NCBI RefSeq assembly: GCF_019343105.1
Contig: NZ_CP073764.1
Location: forward strand, 3,212,001-3,276,000
Length of the DNA: 64,000 bases
Direction: 5' to 3'
Source: Methylovirgula sp. HY1
Lineage (GTDB): Bacteria > Pseudomonadota > Alphaproteobacteria > Rhizobiales > Beijerinckiaceae
The first letter of the stretch is position 1. The number at the start of each line of letters is the position of its first letter. Below, piece by piece: positions 26,076-35,004 of this stretch. Both the position numbers and the translations under genes were made by a program. Under the pieces are notes generated by a model, which was given only the letters and a program-made list of their open reading frames with translations, searched no databases and was not told where the DNA came from.

Positions 26076-27575
26076 TCATGTCTTGCGACGGAAAAAGCCG
26101 CGAAGGGCGAGAGCGGAGCCATCAATGAATTCCAGCCCTCCGGCGCTGTTCAGAGTGTGCAATCGGCGCCCCGGCCAAGCCGGGCCAGGACCTATAATGC
26201 TTTCGATTTTTTGTTCGAATCCTTCCGCGTCGAGACGGGTGACGCGGGCGATACCCAGCGCCGCGCCATAGCCGCGTCGGCAGTCTTGTACAGGGCGCCA
26301 AAGTACCCCGTTGCGCTGGACCATGCACCCGGCCGGACGCGCCGAAGCGATGTCGATCAACACAGGGTTGCCCTTATGTGGTGTCCAGGGGCCGCGGAAA
26401 TTCGGTGCCGACCACAGATGAAGGGCGTCGGAGAAAGAGCCGCCGTCATCCTTCACTGTCGCGAACAGCCACCAAGTCCCCTCATATTCGATGATCGTGG
26501 CGTCGCTGGCCGTGATGTCGGAGAGCAGCGTCGCTTCCTTCACCCAGCCACCCGGAAAGTCCGTGGCCCGGAACAGATCGATCGTCCGCGCCGAATAGCT
26601 TTCCGGGATCATCCACATCTGCCCTTCGCTTTCGAAGACAAAGGGATAAGAAAGATGACCTGGCTGCTCCAGAACGCGGCGCGGGCGGCCCGTCGGCCCA
26701 TTTGCATCGAAGGTGACAGCGGAAATGACGCCCTTGCCGAGCCGATGTTCATAGTCTTCAACGAAAAGCGTGACGACGCCCCGATACAGCACCGGAAAAG
26801 GGTCCGCGTAGAACCGTTCGCCATCATCGGGCAGGAAATGCCATGCCGCGGCAGGGTGGTGGCCCAGAGCGATGAGATCGGGGCCGTCAAGGCGGCGCCA
26901 TCCAACCCGCCAATGCGGCGCGTTATAGCAAAGCTGGTAGGCTTGGCGGACGATCCGTCTCGCGACGCTTTTAGCCGCGGTTCGCGCCAGCATCGGCGTG
27001 GTCGGAATATGCAGCGCTGGAAAGCCGTCTTTCTCGTCGGGAAGGCGAGGGAGCTTTCCGCTGGCGCAACCCTTGACCGCGGCGATGATCAGCGTGGACG
27101 CGCGTGCCACCGCGTCCTCAAACGAGGCCAGGGCGATACCGCCATATTCTGTGCCGAGGCGCGCCGCGGCGACCGCGGAAGTGCCTTCCTGGATCTCGGC
27201 GCGGGGGACGCGGCCTTCGAGCAAAATGCTGAAAAGCGCCGTTTCTCCAGCGCGGCCGTCGAAAAGCAGGCGCCACACACGCCCTTTCTCCTTTGGTGCG
27301 TCACCGCAAAGGTCGAGCGTCAGTTCCGCCGGTTCGCTGCCGCCGACAAAGGGCGCGAGCGCCGATTCTGGAACACGGCTAGCCAGCCCCCCACGCGGCA
27401 GGCCGTAAAGCAGTGCTTCGAGCTGGAACAGAGACTCAGCGCCGCGCGGCAGCGCGCATGCTTTCGATGTCGGATCGACGGTAATTGTCACCTTTGGCAA
27501 ATGCGCCAAGCGCTGCAGCAGGGCGATATGCCACTTGCGCAAATTAGTGCCATCTAAGCATAGCTGAAGGTGCAT
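26076..27575 (-). CDS. Glucosamine inositolphosphorylceramide transferase-like protein (formyltransferase-like N-terminus plus beta-propeller)
   Basis: About 499 residues starting MHLQLCLDGTNLRKWHIALLQ. The C-terminal half (about 230-480) has repeated propeller motifs: FYADPFPVLYRGVVTLFVED, HLSYPFVFESEGQMWMIPES, DATIIEYEGTWWLFATVKDD. This is the five-bladed GH43-like propeller found in proteins annotated as GIPC-transferase N-terminal or formyltransferase-like. In bacteria the family lies in polysaccharide clusters. Here it precedes rfbB on the same strand. The exact reaction is unknown to me. ATG 27575 is preferred to a TTG at 27647 that adds 24 unrelated residues. Confidence 0.75.
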   Translation of the reverse strand: MHLQLCLDGTNLRKWHIALLQRLAHLPKVTITVDPTSKACALPRGAESLFQLEALLYGLPRGGLASRVPESALAPFVGGSEPAELTLDLCGDAPKEKGRVWRLLFDGRAGETALFSILLEGRVPRAEIQEGTSAVAAARLGTEYGGIALASFEDAVARASTLIIAAVKGCASGKLPRLPDEKDGFPALHIPTTPMLARTAAKSVARRIVRQAYQLCYNAPHWRVGWRRLDGPDLIALGHHPAAAWHFLPDDGERFYADPFPVLYRGVVTLFVEDYEHRLGKGVISAVTFDANGPTGRPRRVLEQPGHLSYPFVFESEGQMWMIPESYSARTIDLFRATDFPGGWVKEATLLSDITASDATIIEYEGTWWLFATVKDDGGSFSDALHLWSAPNFRGPWTPHKGNPVLIDIASARPAGCMVQRNGVLWRPVQDCRRGYGAALGIARVTRLDAEGFEQKIESIIGPGPAWPGRRLHTLNSAGGLEFIDGSALALRGFFRRKT

Positions 27576-27763
27576 GCGATTGTCTTTAGCGATCGAAATG
27601 GTGTGCCTGCCGGAAATCAAATGCGGGAGAGCGGGGCCGGGAGCCAATTTTTCATTTTTCCCTATTCCATTCTAGTAATCTTAACAAAATCGTAGCATGA
27701 CGCTAAGCAACATCGAGCGGCACCTCGAGAATCGCCGTGAGGTCGCATGCTTGAGTTGACAGA

Positions 27764-29941
27764 ATGCCCACCTTGGTACCGATCAACCGCCAGCCAGTGT
27801 CCCAAGACCTCAGGTTTGCGGCGCCTAATGAGTTGGACGACGGCACGGCGGATGTCGCCGATGTTTGGCGTATTCTATGGAACAGGCGGATATGGCTTGT
27901 CACTATAGCCGCAATCCTGGTTAGCGTCACGCTGCTATACTGTTTGCTTACACCTCCGATTTATTTCGCAAAGGCGCAGCTCCTCGTCGATCCGCGCGAT
28001 CAGCAAATCGTGAGCAATGACACCAATCCGGGCACGGTCGCCGCCGACAGCGGCGTAACGCAGGCGGAAAGCCAAGTCAGTATCGTCCAATCCACGGATG
28101 TGCTGATGCGCGCGATCGTGGCAACGCATCTCGCGAGTGATCCGGAATTCAATCGAGTGGGATTGCTCGGGCGCTTGACAGGCTTGCTGCGGGAGATGCT
28201 CGGCAAATCGCCGATGAAGCCCGGCGAGGCGGAAGAGCGTATTCTATCTGCTCTGCGGCGCCATCTCACGGTGAGCCGAGCGGACAAGGTGCTGGTCGTC
28301 GACATCGGGGTCAAGGCTGAGGATCCCAATAAGGCGGCACAGCTCGCGAATGCGATCGCTGACGCTTATCTCGCCGAGCAGGCCAGTGCCAGGGCCCATG
28401 CCGTGCGCAAATTGTCCGATGAACTGACGGCCAATCTTGCCGCGCAGCGCCAGCGCGTGCAAACCGCCGCCGATGCCGTCGAGCGTTACAGGGCCGAGCA
28501 CAACATGGTCATGGCGAGGGGGCAACTCGTCAGCGAGCAGCAGCTCGCCGACGTCAATCGTCAACTGATGGACGCGCAAAATCGCACCGCTCTGCTGAAA
28601 GCGCGTCTCGATCAGATCAACCGCCAGCGCGCCGCCGGGATGCCAGCCGATGCCATTCCCGAGGTCATGCAATCGACCGTGATTACCCAATTGCGGACGC
28701 AAGAAGGAATCCTGGTTCAGCGCGAAGCCAATTTGGAATCCCAGCTCGGCCCGCTTCATCCCGCGCTGACTGCGGTGCGCAGCCAGTTGCGCGACATAAG
28801 GCGGCTGATCGATGTCCAGCTCAATCGTATCTCGAAATCGGCGCAGGCGGATTACAACGCCGCCGCCGCAAATCAGCAGGTCCTCGCTCTCAAACTTCAG
28901 AATCTGAAAAAAGAGACTCTGTCGACCGATAAGGCTTCCATTCGCCTGAAAGAATTGCAGCGTGACTTGGCGGCGGTGCGGACGGTTTATTCCAGCTATC
29001 TCGTGCGCGCGCAGGAGGCACGCCAACAAGCGAATATCGACAGCACGAACGCGCGTGTCATCACCCGCGCCTTCCCGCCTCTGCAAAAAAGTTGGCCGCC
29101 CACGGTGCTCTTGCTTTTCGGCGCGCTCATCGCCGGATCCGGGCTTGGAGCCGGCATTGCTCTGCTGGCGGAATCCTTGGCGCCGACCGTGCTTTCGATC
29201 GGGCAGGCCGAGGCTTTGACCGATGCTCCTCTCGTCGGCATTTTGCCTCCCGCCGGCGGCCGGCCGCGCCATCCCCTTCTCGCATGGCTGCCAGGAAAAG
29301 CGCGGCGGGCAAGCGCTGACGGCGCGTCCGGTTTCGCCGGTGCATCGCATATCGAGGCGGTCATTGATCTGACGCTGCGGCGCATTTTCAGCGCCAATCC
29401 ACCACCGCAGGACCGCGCTTACGTGCGCAGCGTTTTGGTGACATCCGGCGCCGGCGACGCGGAGGAGCGCGAAAGGGTGGCGCAGCTATTGGTCCATGTA
29501 GCCGCCGGGCGCGGCGAGCGTGTGCTCATGGTGGATGCCGATCTGGCCGACGATCAAGAGAGCCAGACGGCAGGATTGTTGGACGTGCTTCGCGGCGAGC
29601 GCGCATTCGATACCGTGCTCCATTTTGAACCGGGGACCAACGCGGCCCTTGTCGCGAAAGGACGGCGGCAAGCAATGCTGTCGGAGCGCGACAGCTACGT
29701 TTTCGCGCGTCGCATGTTGGTCGAAGCGCGGCACCAGTTCGATCTCGTTGTGGTCGATGGCGGCGCGGCCGTCGGAAACCTCAAAGTCGCGCCGCTGGCG
29801 GCGGCGGCTGATGAGGTGCTCATGGTCGTTCGTCGGAATGTCACGCCGCAACGCGAGGTCGAGGCGGCAACGGAAGCGCTTTCGGTCATGGGATGTAACG
29901 TGACAGCCGTCCTGCTCGTCGATTCGATGGCGGAGGCCTGA
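27764..29941 (+). CDS. Wzz/GumC-type polysaccharide co-polymerase with degenerate tyrosine-kinase domain
   Basis: A 725-residue inner-membrane protein controlling polymer length and export. TM1 is near residues 40-63, followed by a Wzz domain, long coiled coils (about 205-420) and TM2 (about 445-470). A C-terminal P-loop domain (about 550-720) resembles BY-kinases: the Walker A' motif VLMVDADL is kept, but the Walker A position reads TSGAGDAEERERV without the Gly-Lys-Ser/Thr. There is no C-terminal Tyr cluster, so kinase activity is doubtful. It is the first gene of a plus-strand pair with the polymerase 2 nt downstream. Confidence 0.88.
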   Translation: MPTLVPINRQPVSQDLRFAAPNELDDGTADVADVWRILWNRRIWLVTIAAILVSVTLLYCLLTPPIYFAKAQLLVDPRDQQIVSNDTNPGTVAADSGVTQAESQVSIVQSTDVLMRAIVATHLASDPEFNRVGLLGRLTGLLREMLGKSPMKPGEAEERILSALRRHLTVSRADKVLVVDIGVKAEDPNKAAQLANAIADAYLAEQASARAHAVRKLSDELTANLAAQRQRVQTAADAVERYRAEHNMVMARGQLVSEQQLADVNRQLMDAQNRTALLKARLDQINRQRAAGMPADAIPEVMQSTVITQLRTQEGILVQREANLESQLGPLHPALTAVRSQLRDIRRLIDVQLNRISKSAQADYNAAAANQQVLALKLQNLKKETLSTDKASIRLKELQRDLAAVRTVYSSYLVRAQEARQQANIDSTNARVITRAFPPLQKSWPPTVLLLFGALIAGSGLGAGIALLAESLAPTVLSIGQAEALTDAPLVGILPPAGGRPRHPLLAWLPGKARRASADGASGFAGASHIEAVIDLTLRRIFSANPPPQDRAYVRSVLVTSGAGDAEERERVAQLLVHVAAGRGERVLMVDADLADDQESQTAGLLDVLRGERAFDTVLHFEPGTNAALVAKGRRQAMLSERDSYVFARRMLVEARHQFDLVVVDGGAAVGNLKVAPLAAAADEVLMVVRRNVTPQREVEAATEALSVMGCNVTAVLLVDSMAEA

Positions 29942-29942
29942 G

Positions 29943-31268
29943 ATGCGCAGTGCGGGCTTTGCTGGCAGCAGCATCGCCGCGGTGCCCTGGTGGCGTCTCG
30001 TACAGACCGACCGTGTGACCTCCCTCGGCCTTGCACTGGCCGTTGCGCTGCTGTTCGGCGTGTCGGGCGGCATGCTCTGGATGCTTGGTTACAATTATGA
30101 TGGGATTACCGGCAGCGCTTTAACGAAAATCCACCCATATAGCTATTTGGTCGTGGCATTGTTCGCCCGCGCCGCGATCCTGTCGGGCAGTCCCTTTGGC
30201 TATTGCCTGGATGCCGCAAATCGCCGCCCGGCGAGCATGGTGATGACATTTGTCAGCCTGTTGCTGTTCGCGACCGTCGTGGCGCGCAAAGAGCCGGGCA
30301 TGGCTGGCGTGATCGACACTTTCTTCATCCCGCCGCTTCTGGTCATGCTGATGGCCGAAGCGGATGAGCCGACAGTCGCGCGCATGGCGCTTGTCCTGCA
30401 TGCGTTGATGACGGTCAATGCCCTGCTCGCACTTGAAGAATTCGCCACGAAAACGCTGCTGTTTCCATATCGATTCGACGGCGTTGCGCTCGTCAACGAC
30501 ATGCGCTCCACGGCCTTGCAAGGTCATCCTCTCGAAAACGCTTTTGTCACCTCCTGCTATCTGATGGCGCTTTTGTCGGGAGCGCGCTCGTTGCCGACGA
30601 GCTTGCGGCTATCGCTCATCTGCCTGCAAGGCGCTGCGTTGGTAACTTTCGGCGGCCGGTCGGCTTTCGTGGTGACGCTGTTTCTCGGCGGGATTTACGG
30701 TCTACGAGTCTTGTTCCGCACGATGTTGTCGGGCCGAGTGTCTCTGCGTGGCACCGCGATCGTACTTCTCTCTCTCGCATTGGCCCCAGTGGCGATCATT
30801 TGGCTCGTGCAGATGGGCTTCTTCAATAGTTTGATCGGGCGCTTCGTGTCGGATAGCGGGAGTGCCCAAGCCCGCGTCGAGATGTTGGCGTTTTTCCAGG
30901 CGATTCCACTGCAGGATCTTATTGTCGGTCCCAGCGTTGCGCTGATCGACAGCTTGCGGCGGATCTATGGCTTGCAGGCGGGAATCGAGAATCCGATCCT
31001 CTCCATGACGCTCTACCACGGCGCCTTCATGACCCTGCTGACGTTGCTCGCGCTCGGCTGGATGCTTTACGAAGTGACGCGGAATTGCGCCCGCGGTGTC
31101 TGGTTGCCGATGCTGGCTTTCGTCATACTCGTCAACACATTCGAAAGTGTCGCGACGAAAACGACGCTGATCGGAAAATTCGTTGTTATCGTCCTGTGCC
31201 TGTATCAGCGCGGCCTGGCGGCGCCCAAGCTCAGTTACGCGGCAAAGTCAGGCCCAGCGCGCGAATGA
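29943..31268 (+). CDS. VpsF-family polysaccharide polymerase-like membrane protein
   Basis: A 441-residue protein with about ten hydrophobic helices and a large loop between late helices, as in O-antigen/EPS polymerases (Wzy type). It resembles VpsF of Vibrio polysaccharide synthesis, with a central FGGRSAFVVTLFLGGIYGLR and RFVSDSGSAQARVEMLAFF. It starts 2 nt after the co-polymerase gene and its last 38 bp overlap the end of the convergent GH5 gene. Confidence 0.8.
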   Translation: MRSAGFAGSSIAAVPWWRLVQTDRVTSLGLALAVALLFGVSGGMLWMLGYNYDGITGSALTKIHPYSYLVVALFARAAILSGSPFGYCLDAANRRPASMVMTFVSLLLFATVVARKEPGMAGVIDTFFIPPLLVMLMAEADEPTVARMALVLHALMTVNALLALEEFATKTLLFPYRFDGVALVNDMRSTALQGHPLENAFVTSCYLMALLSGARSLPTSLRLSLICLQGAALVTFGGRSAFVVTLFLGGIYGLRVLFRTMLSGRVSLRGTAIVLLSLALAPVAIIWLVQMGFFNSLIGRFVSDSGSAQARVEMLAFFQAIPLQDLIVGPSVALIDSLRRIYGLQAGIENPILSMTLYHGAFMTLLTLLALGWMLYEVTRNCARGVWLPMLAFVILVNTFESVATKTTLIGKFVVIVLCLYQRGLAAPKLSYAAKSGPARE

Positions 31269-32484
31269 TGGCCGGATCGAAAGCATGGGTGATATCGTCC
31301 ATCATGCCCATGCCGCTGAATAAATCCCACAGGGCCCAGGGAAAGCCAAAGCTTTCGGCGCTCTCGCGTACGTCGCGAATATAGCGTGCCTGATCCGCCG
31401 GTGCCGCGGCCACATAGCCGCCTCCGCTTCGTAAAGCGCCGAATTCGCCCAAGAGGATTCGGGCCGGTGCAATGCCGTGCCGTTTGCCCCAGGCTTGGGC
31501 TTTCGCCAGATATCGGTCGATGAAGGGACGTGCCGGCTCCGCGTCGAAATAAATTTTCAACGCCTTTTCCGTTTCCAAATAGGCCGCATGCTTGGCTGCC
31601 GTGGACGTTTGCACATCCTTCGCCATTTGCGCTCTGACGGCGGCAAGGGTGTTTTGCAAGGATCCGGCAGAGGCCGGCCAAGGCACGGAATTGAGCGCCC
31701 GATAAATCGGCTCGGTCATCCAGGGTGCGCCCTGATGGGTAAAGAGGTAGGGCTCGTAAAAATGAAATGTGAACAGCAAAGGCTCCAAAGCGGACAAGGG
31801 TACTGGATCGAGATCCACGAGGCCGGCGATCATGCTGCCGCAGCTGCCGGTCGCGACCAAAGTCAGTCCAGGTGCCGCGGCGCGTAGCCCGCTCAAAAGG
31901 TCGATTTGCTCCTTGCTCCAAGCCGCGGAATTGCAAGCTTGCGGCGGCTCATTGACAGGTTCCAGCGCGACGCGCGCCAGATCGAAATGGGCCAAGCGGG
32001 CAGCGATTGCGATCGCCAGATCCTTATATTCCGAATAGAGCGGCGCAGACATATCCGCCATCATGCGCGTGGGCGTGTAATAATGCGTCGCGGAATTGGC
32101 TTGAATGTTGACGACGACCGAGAGATCCGCGTTCAGCGCTTCTCGCACGGCTGCAAACAATTGCTCCAGCAACAATATTCTGTCGTGGTGTTGCGCGGCG
32201 AGAAACGGACCCGGATCGACGGGAATGCGGATGAAGTCCAAGCCGGACTGACGCAGCCGAGCGAGGTCGCGACGCGTCGGCACCGGGCGGTCGGGTTCGA
32301 AAGGCGGCCACGCGTAATCGGTCCGTGGCGCCGGATATTCCCGCGTCAATGCAAACCAGGGCCATGTATTGACCCCGCGGCGCAGGGAAAGCGGTGCGGA
32401 TTTGGCAAATGCAGGCAGGGCTGCGAGGCTGGCCAGCGCCGCGGCGCCATGGAGTGTTTGACGGCGCGAGAGCAGCTTCACCAT
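31231..32484 (-). CDS. Exported glycoside hydrolase family 5 (cellulase-like)
   Basis: A 417-residue enzyme with a twin-arginine-like signal (SRRQTLHGAAALASLAALPAFA). It has a TIM-barrel GH5 pattern: RRGVNTWPWF at the start, the acid/base Glu in LEPVNEPP (about residue 180), HFYEPYLFTHQG, and the nucleophile Glu in ILLGEFGAL (about residue 346). Such hydrolases in EPS clusters usually trim or release the nascent polymer in the periplasm (inference). Its start overlaps the upstream glycosyltransferase by 7 nt. Confidence 0.85.
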   Translation of the reverse strand: MVKLLSRRQTLHGAAALASLAALPAFAKSAPLSLRRGVNTWPWFALTREYPAPRTDYAWPPFEPDRPVPTRRDLARLRQSGLDFIRIPVDPGPFLAAQHHDRILLLEQLFAAVREALNADLSVVVNIQANSATHYYTPTRMMADMSAPLYSEYKDLAIAIAARLAHFDLARVALEPVNEPPQACNSAAWSKEQIDLLSGLRAAAPGLTLVATGSCGSMIAGLVDLDPVPLSALEPLLFTFHFYEPYLFTHQGAPWMTEPIYRALNSVPWPASAGSLQNTLAAVRAQMAKDVQTSTAAKHAAYLETEKALKIYFDAEPARPFIDRYLAKAQAWGKRHGIAPARILLGEFGALRSGGGYVAAAPADQARYIRDVRESAESFGFPWALWDLFSGMGMMDDITHAFDPAIIRALGLTLPRN

Positions 32485-33668
32485 GGATTGTCCGCTGTCG
32501 CGGGAGCCGGGCGGGCGCCTACCGGAGCTGCCGGCGACGGGCCCAAAGCCTGAAATTCTTTTTCATAGGCTCTGAGAATATCGGGCCATTGAAAAACTGT
32601 CTGCGCGCGCGACCGTGCCGCAGATCGGCAGCGGTTTACCAGAGCATCATCGATCAGCATCGCTTCCATCGCCTTGTCGCAACTCTCCGCATCCGCGAAG
32701 AAGACGGCGGCTTCGCCGGCGGTCCAGCGGTTATAGGGATTGTCATGCGCAATAACGGCATTGCCCGCCCACAGCGCTTCGACGAGCGAAGGATTGGTGC
32801 CGCCGACCGTATGGCCGTGGAGATAGGCACGCGCATGAAACCGCAGGGCTTGGACGATGGCAGGATCGTAGATCGCCCCGGCGAACAGGACATCCCCGCT
32901 TGCCGCATCGCGGATCTGACGATGATAATCCAAGCTGTCGTCGAGCTTGCCGAGGACGACAAGCTTGGCGCGGCGGGTTTTCCGGGAAAACGCTTTGACG
33001 ATCGGAAGAATGCTGTTGTCTGGCTCGATCCGGGCGATCGACACGAAATAGCGGTCAGGCTCCAGGCCAAGCGCACGCACGGGCGCTTCGGGAGCCTGAT
33101 AAGTCGGGATTCCCCCATAGGGTATGGTCACGGTCGCATTGCGCGGCCGCCGCGTCGCGAGATGGTCGGCGATCCGGGGATGGTCGGCGACGAGACGATC
33201 GGACGTCCAGGCCGCGATCCATTCATTGATCCAGAACCAGGCCTTGGTCGGCAGGTTCCATTTCGGTCGCCGCCATTCGATGCCGTCCATATTGGTGATG
33301 ATCTTGCGTCCCTTCATGCGCAGATAGGGCAAGAACACCGCGCCGTTATAGCCCAGAACGAGACAGGCGCTGCTGGAGCGCGTGGCTGCATCGCGCACGC
33401 AATGCCAGTCGAAGTCTAAAGATGCCAGCGGGCCATGCGAGGCGACCTGCACGCAAATGCGTTCGATGCCGCGCCAGTCTTCGCTGCGTATGCGCTGGCG
33501 TACGACCGGAACTTCTTCCTGACAGTAGACCCCGACATGCCAGCCGCGCGCGACCAGAAACAGGGCCAGATGTTCGGCGAAGGTTTCAAAGCCTCCATGT
33601 GCCGCAGGCACGCCGCGCGTTCCCAAAATGAGAATTGATGGCCGTGGACAGGTTATCGGTGTGCTCAT
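32478..33668 (-). CDS. Glycosyltransferase with DUF1972 domain (rhamnosyltransferase-like)
   Basis: A 396-residue GT-B enzyme. The N-terminal DUF1972 motif is ILGTRGVPAAHGGFETFAEHLA and the C-terminal part is a Glycos_transf_1 domain (SIARIEPDNSILPIVKAFS ... GGTNPSLVEALWAGNAVIAHD). Proteins with DUF1972 are often rhamnosyltransferases, which would use the dTDP-rhamnose made by rfbBCDA (inference). Start 33668 (MSTPITCPRPSILILGTRG) fits the family better than the open frame from 33818. Confidence 0.87.
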   Translation of the reverse strand: MSTPITCPRPSILILGTRGVPAAHGGFETFAEHLALFLVARGWHVGVYCQEEVPVVRQRIRSEDWRGIERICVQVASHGPLASLDFDWHCVRDAATRSSSACLVLGYNGAVFLPYLRMKGRKIITNMDGIEWRRPKWNLPTKAWFWINEWIAAWTSDRLVADHPRIADHLATRRPRNATVTIPYGGIPTYQAPEAPVRALGLEPDRYFVSIARIEPDNSILPIVKAFSRKTRRAKLVVLGKLDDSLDYHRQIRDAASGDVLFAGAIYDPAIVQALRFHARAYLHGHTVGGTNPSLVEALWAGNAVIAHDNPYNRWTAGEAAVFFADAESCDKAMEAMLIDDALVNRCRSAARSRAQTVFQWPDILRAYEKEFQALGPSPAAPVGARPAPATADNPW

Positions 33669-33834
33669 TTCGACCCGTATATGACCGGAAAAGGGACATA
33701 AGGACTGGCTCGATATTGAAGCAGCAACCGACATACCGGCGGGCGCGGATCTTCCGGCGAATTGGCTGGCGTCAGAGCTTGCCTGGGTAGAACTGGCCGG
33801 GAGCGGACTTGCCGGCACGGATAAGGACTTGGTC

Positions 33835-35004
33835 TTGCGAATTGCATGCGTACATCAAGGATATGAACTGTACGGGTCGGACCGAAGCTTTGTCGAAAGC
33901 GTGGCGGCTCTGCGGGCCGCATATCCAGATGCGGAGATCGACGTCGTCCTGCCGCGCGGGGGGCCGATCGTATCCCTCATCGAACGATCGGAGACCCGCA
34001 TTTCTTTCGAGCCCATTTGGGTATTGCGGCGGCAGGCCATTTGGCGGCTGGCGACGGCGGGGCTCGCCAGTTTGCCGGCCGCGCTTTGGCGCGCGGCGCA
34101 GCGGCTGAGGGCAAGCGATCTCGTCTATATCAACACGTCGGTCGTTGCAGATCATATACTCGCCGCCCGTTTCTTTCGCGACAAAGCGTTGCTGCATATT
34201 CACGAAATCCCGGAAGCTTCGGCGCTCAAAATCTTGCGGGCGATGGTGCTGTGGAGCGATGCTGAAGTCGTCTTCAACTCGCAGGCCACGCGTGCGGCTT
34301 TCGCGCTGCCTGAAAATCGGCGAACCCATATCGTCTATAATGGCATCGCTGGGCCGCCCGCTTTCGAGCCCGTGACTTACGACGGCGCGCGGCCTCTGCG
34401 CATCTTGATGCTCGGGCGCATCAGCCGGATCAAAGGACAGGAAGTGCTGCTCGATGCAATCGCGGCGCTGCCGCCGCACATAAGGCGGAGATTACAGCTT
34501 CGTATTGTCGGCAGCGCCTTCGAAAATGCCGAACGCGAGCGCGCCTTGGCGGCACGGATAAAGGACATGCAGCTCGACGAACGCGTGAGCCTCGAGCCCT
34601 TCGCGGCCGACGCGTCGCCGCTCTATCGCTGGGCCGATGTGGTGGTTGTCCCCTCATGCCGACCTGAATCGTTAGGCCGGGTCGCGATCGAGGCGATGGC
34701 ATTCGGCCGGCCGCCGATTGTTTCCGCAATAGGTGGGCTCACTGAAGTGGTGGAGGATGGACGCAGCGGATGGTTTGTGCCGCCGGGCGATGCAGCCGCA
34801 TTGGCCGATCGGTTGCAGATGCTGATCGAAAATCCCTCGGCGTGGCGCGATTTCGCGGCCGCGGGGCGGGCGCGCTACCAAGAACGCTTCAGCAGCGAAG
34901 CTGCCGCGGCGGCGCTCTTTGCGATCGTCGACGCCAAGCTGCGCCGAAGCAGCGGGCGAGGTTCGGCGGGAAAGCCGCCTCCAACGACAGTCGACGCGCC
35001 ATGA
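33835..35004 (+). CDS. Glycosyltransferase family 4
   Basis: A 389-residue GT-B enzyme starting RIACVHQGYELYGSDRSFVES, where the GSDRS loop is the acceptor-side signature. The C-terminal nucleotide-sugar domain shows ILMLGRISRIKGQEVLLDAI and the E-x7-E element PESLGRVAIEAMAFGRPPIVS. The start is placed at TTG 33835, 7 nt after AAGGA; TTG 33829 is an alternative. It overlaps the flippase gene by 4 nt (ATGA). Confidence 0.88.
   Translation: MRIACVHQGYELYGSDRSFVESVAALRAAYPDAEIDVVLPRGGPIVSLIERSETRISFEPIWVLRRQAIWRLATAGLASLPAALWRAAQRLRASDLVYINTSVVADHILAARFFRDKALLHIHEIPEASALKILRAMVLWSDAEVVFNSQATRAAFALPENRRTHIVYNGIAGPPAFEPVTYDGARPLRILMLGRISRIKGQEVLLDAIAALPPHIRRRLQLRIVGSAFENAERERALAARIKDMQLDERVSLEPFAADASPLYRWADVVVVPSCRPESLGRVAIEAMAFGRPPIVSAIGGLTEVVEDGRSGWFVPPGDAAALADRLQMLIENPSAWRDFAAAGRARYQERFSSEAAAAALFAIVDAKLRRSSGRGSAGKPPPTTVDAP

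Noticed and set aside
25956-27557. 533-codon plus-strand ORF opposite the propeller protein
   Set aside because: Antisense frame kept open by high GC. The minus-strand protein has clear family motifs.
28244-29350. 368-codon minus-strand ORF inside the co-polymerase gene
   Set aside because: Antisense shadow; the plus-strand Wzz/GumC-type domains are unambiguous.
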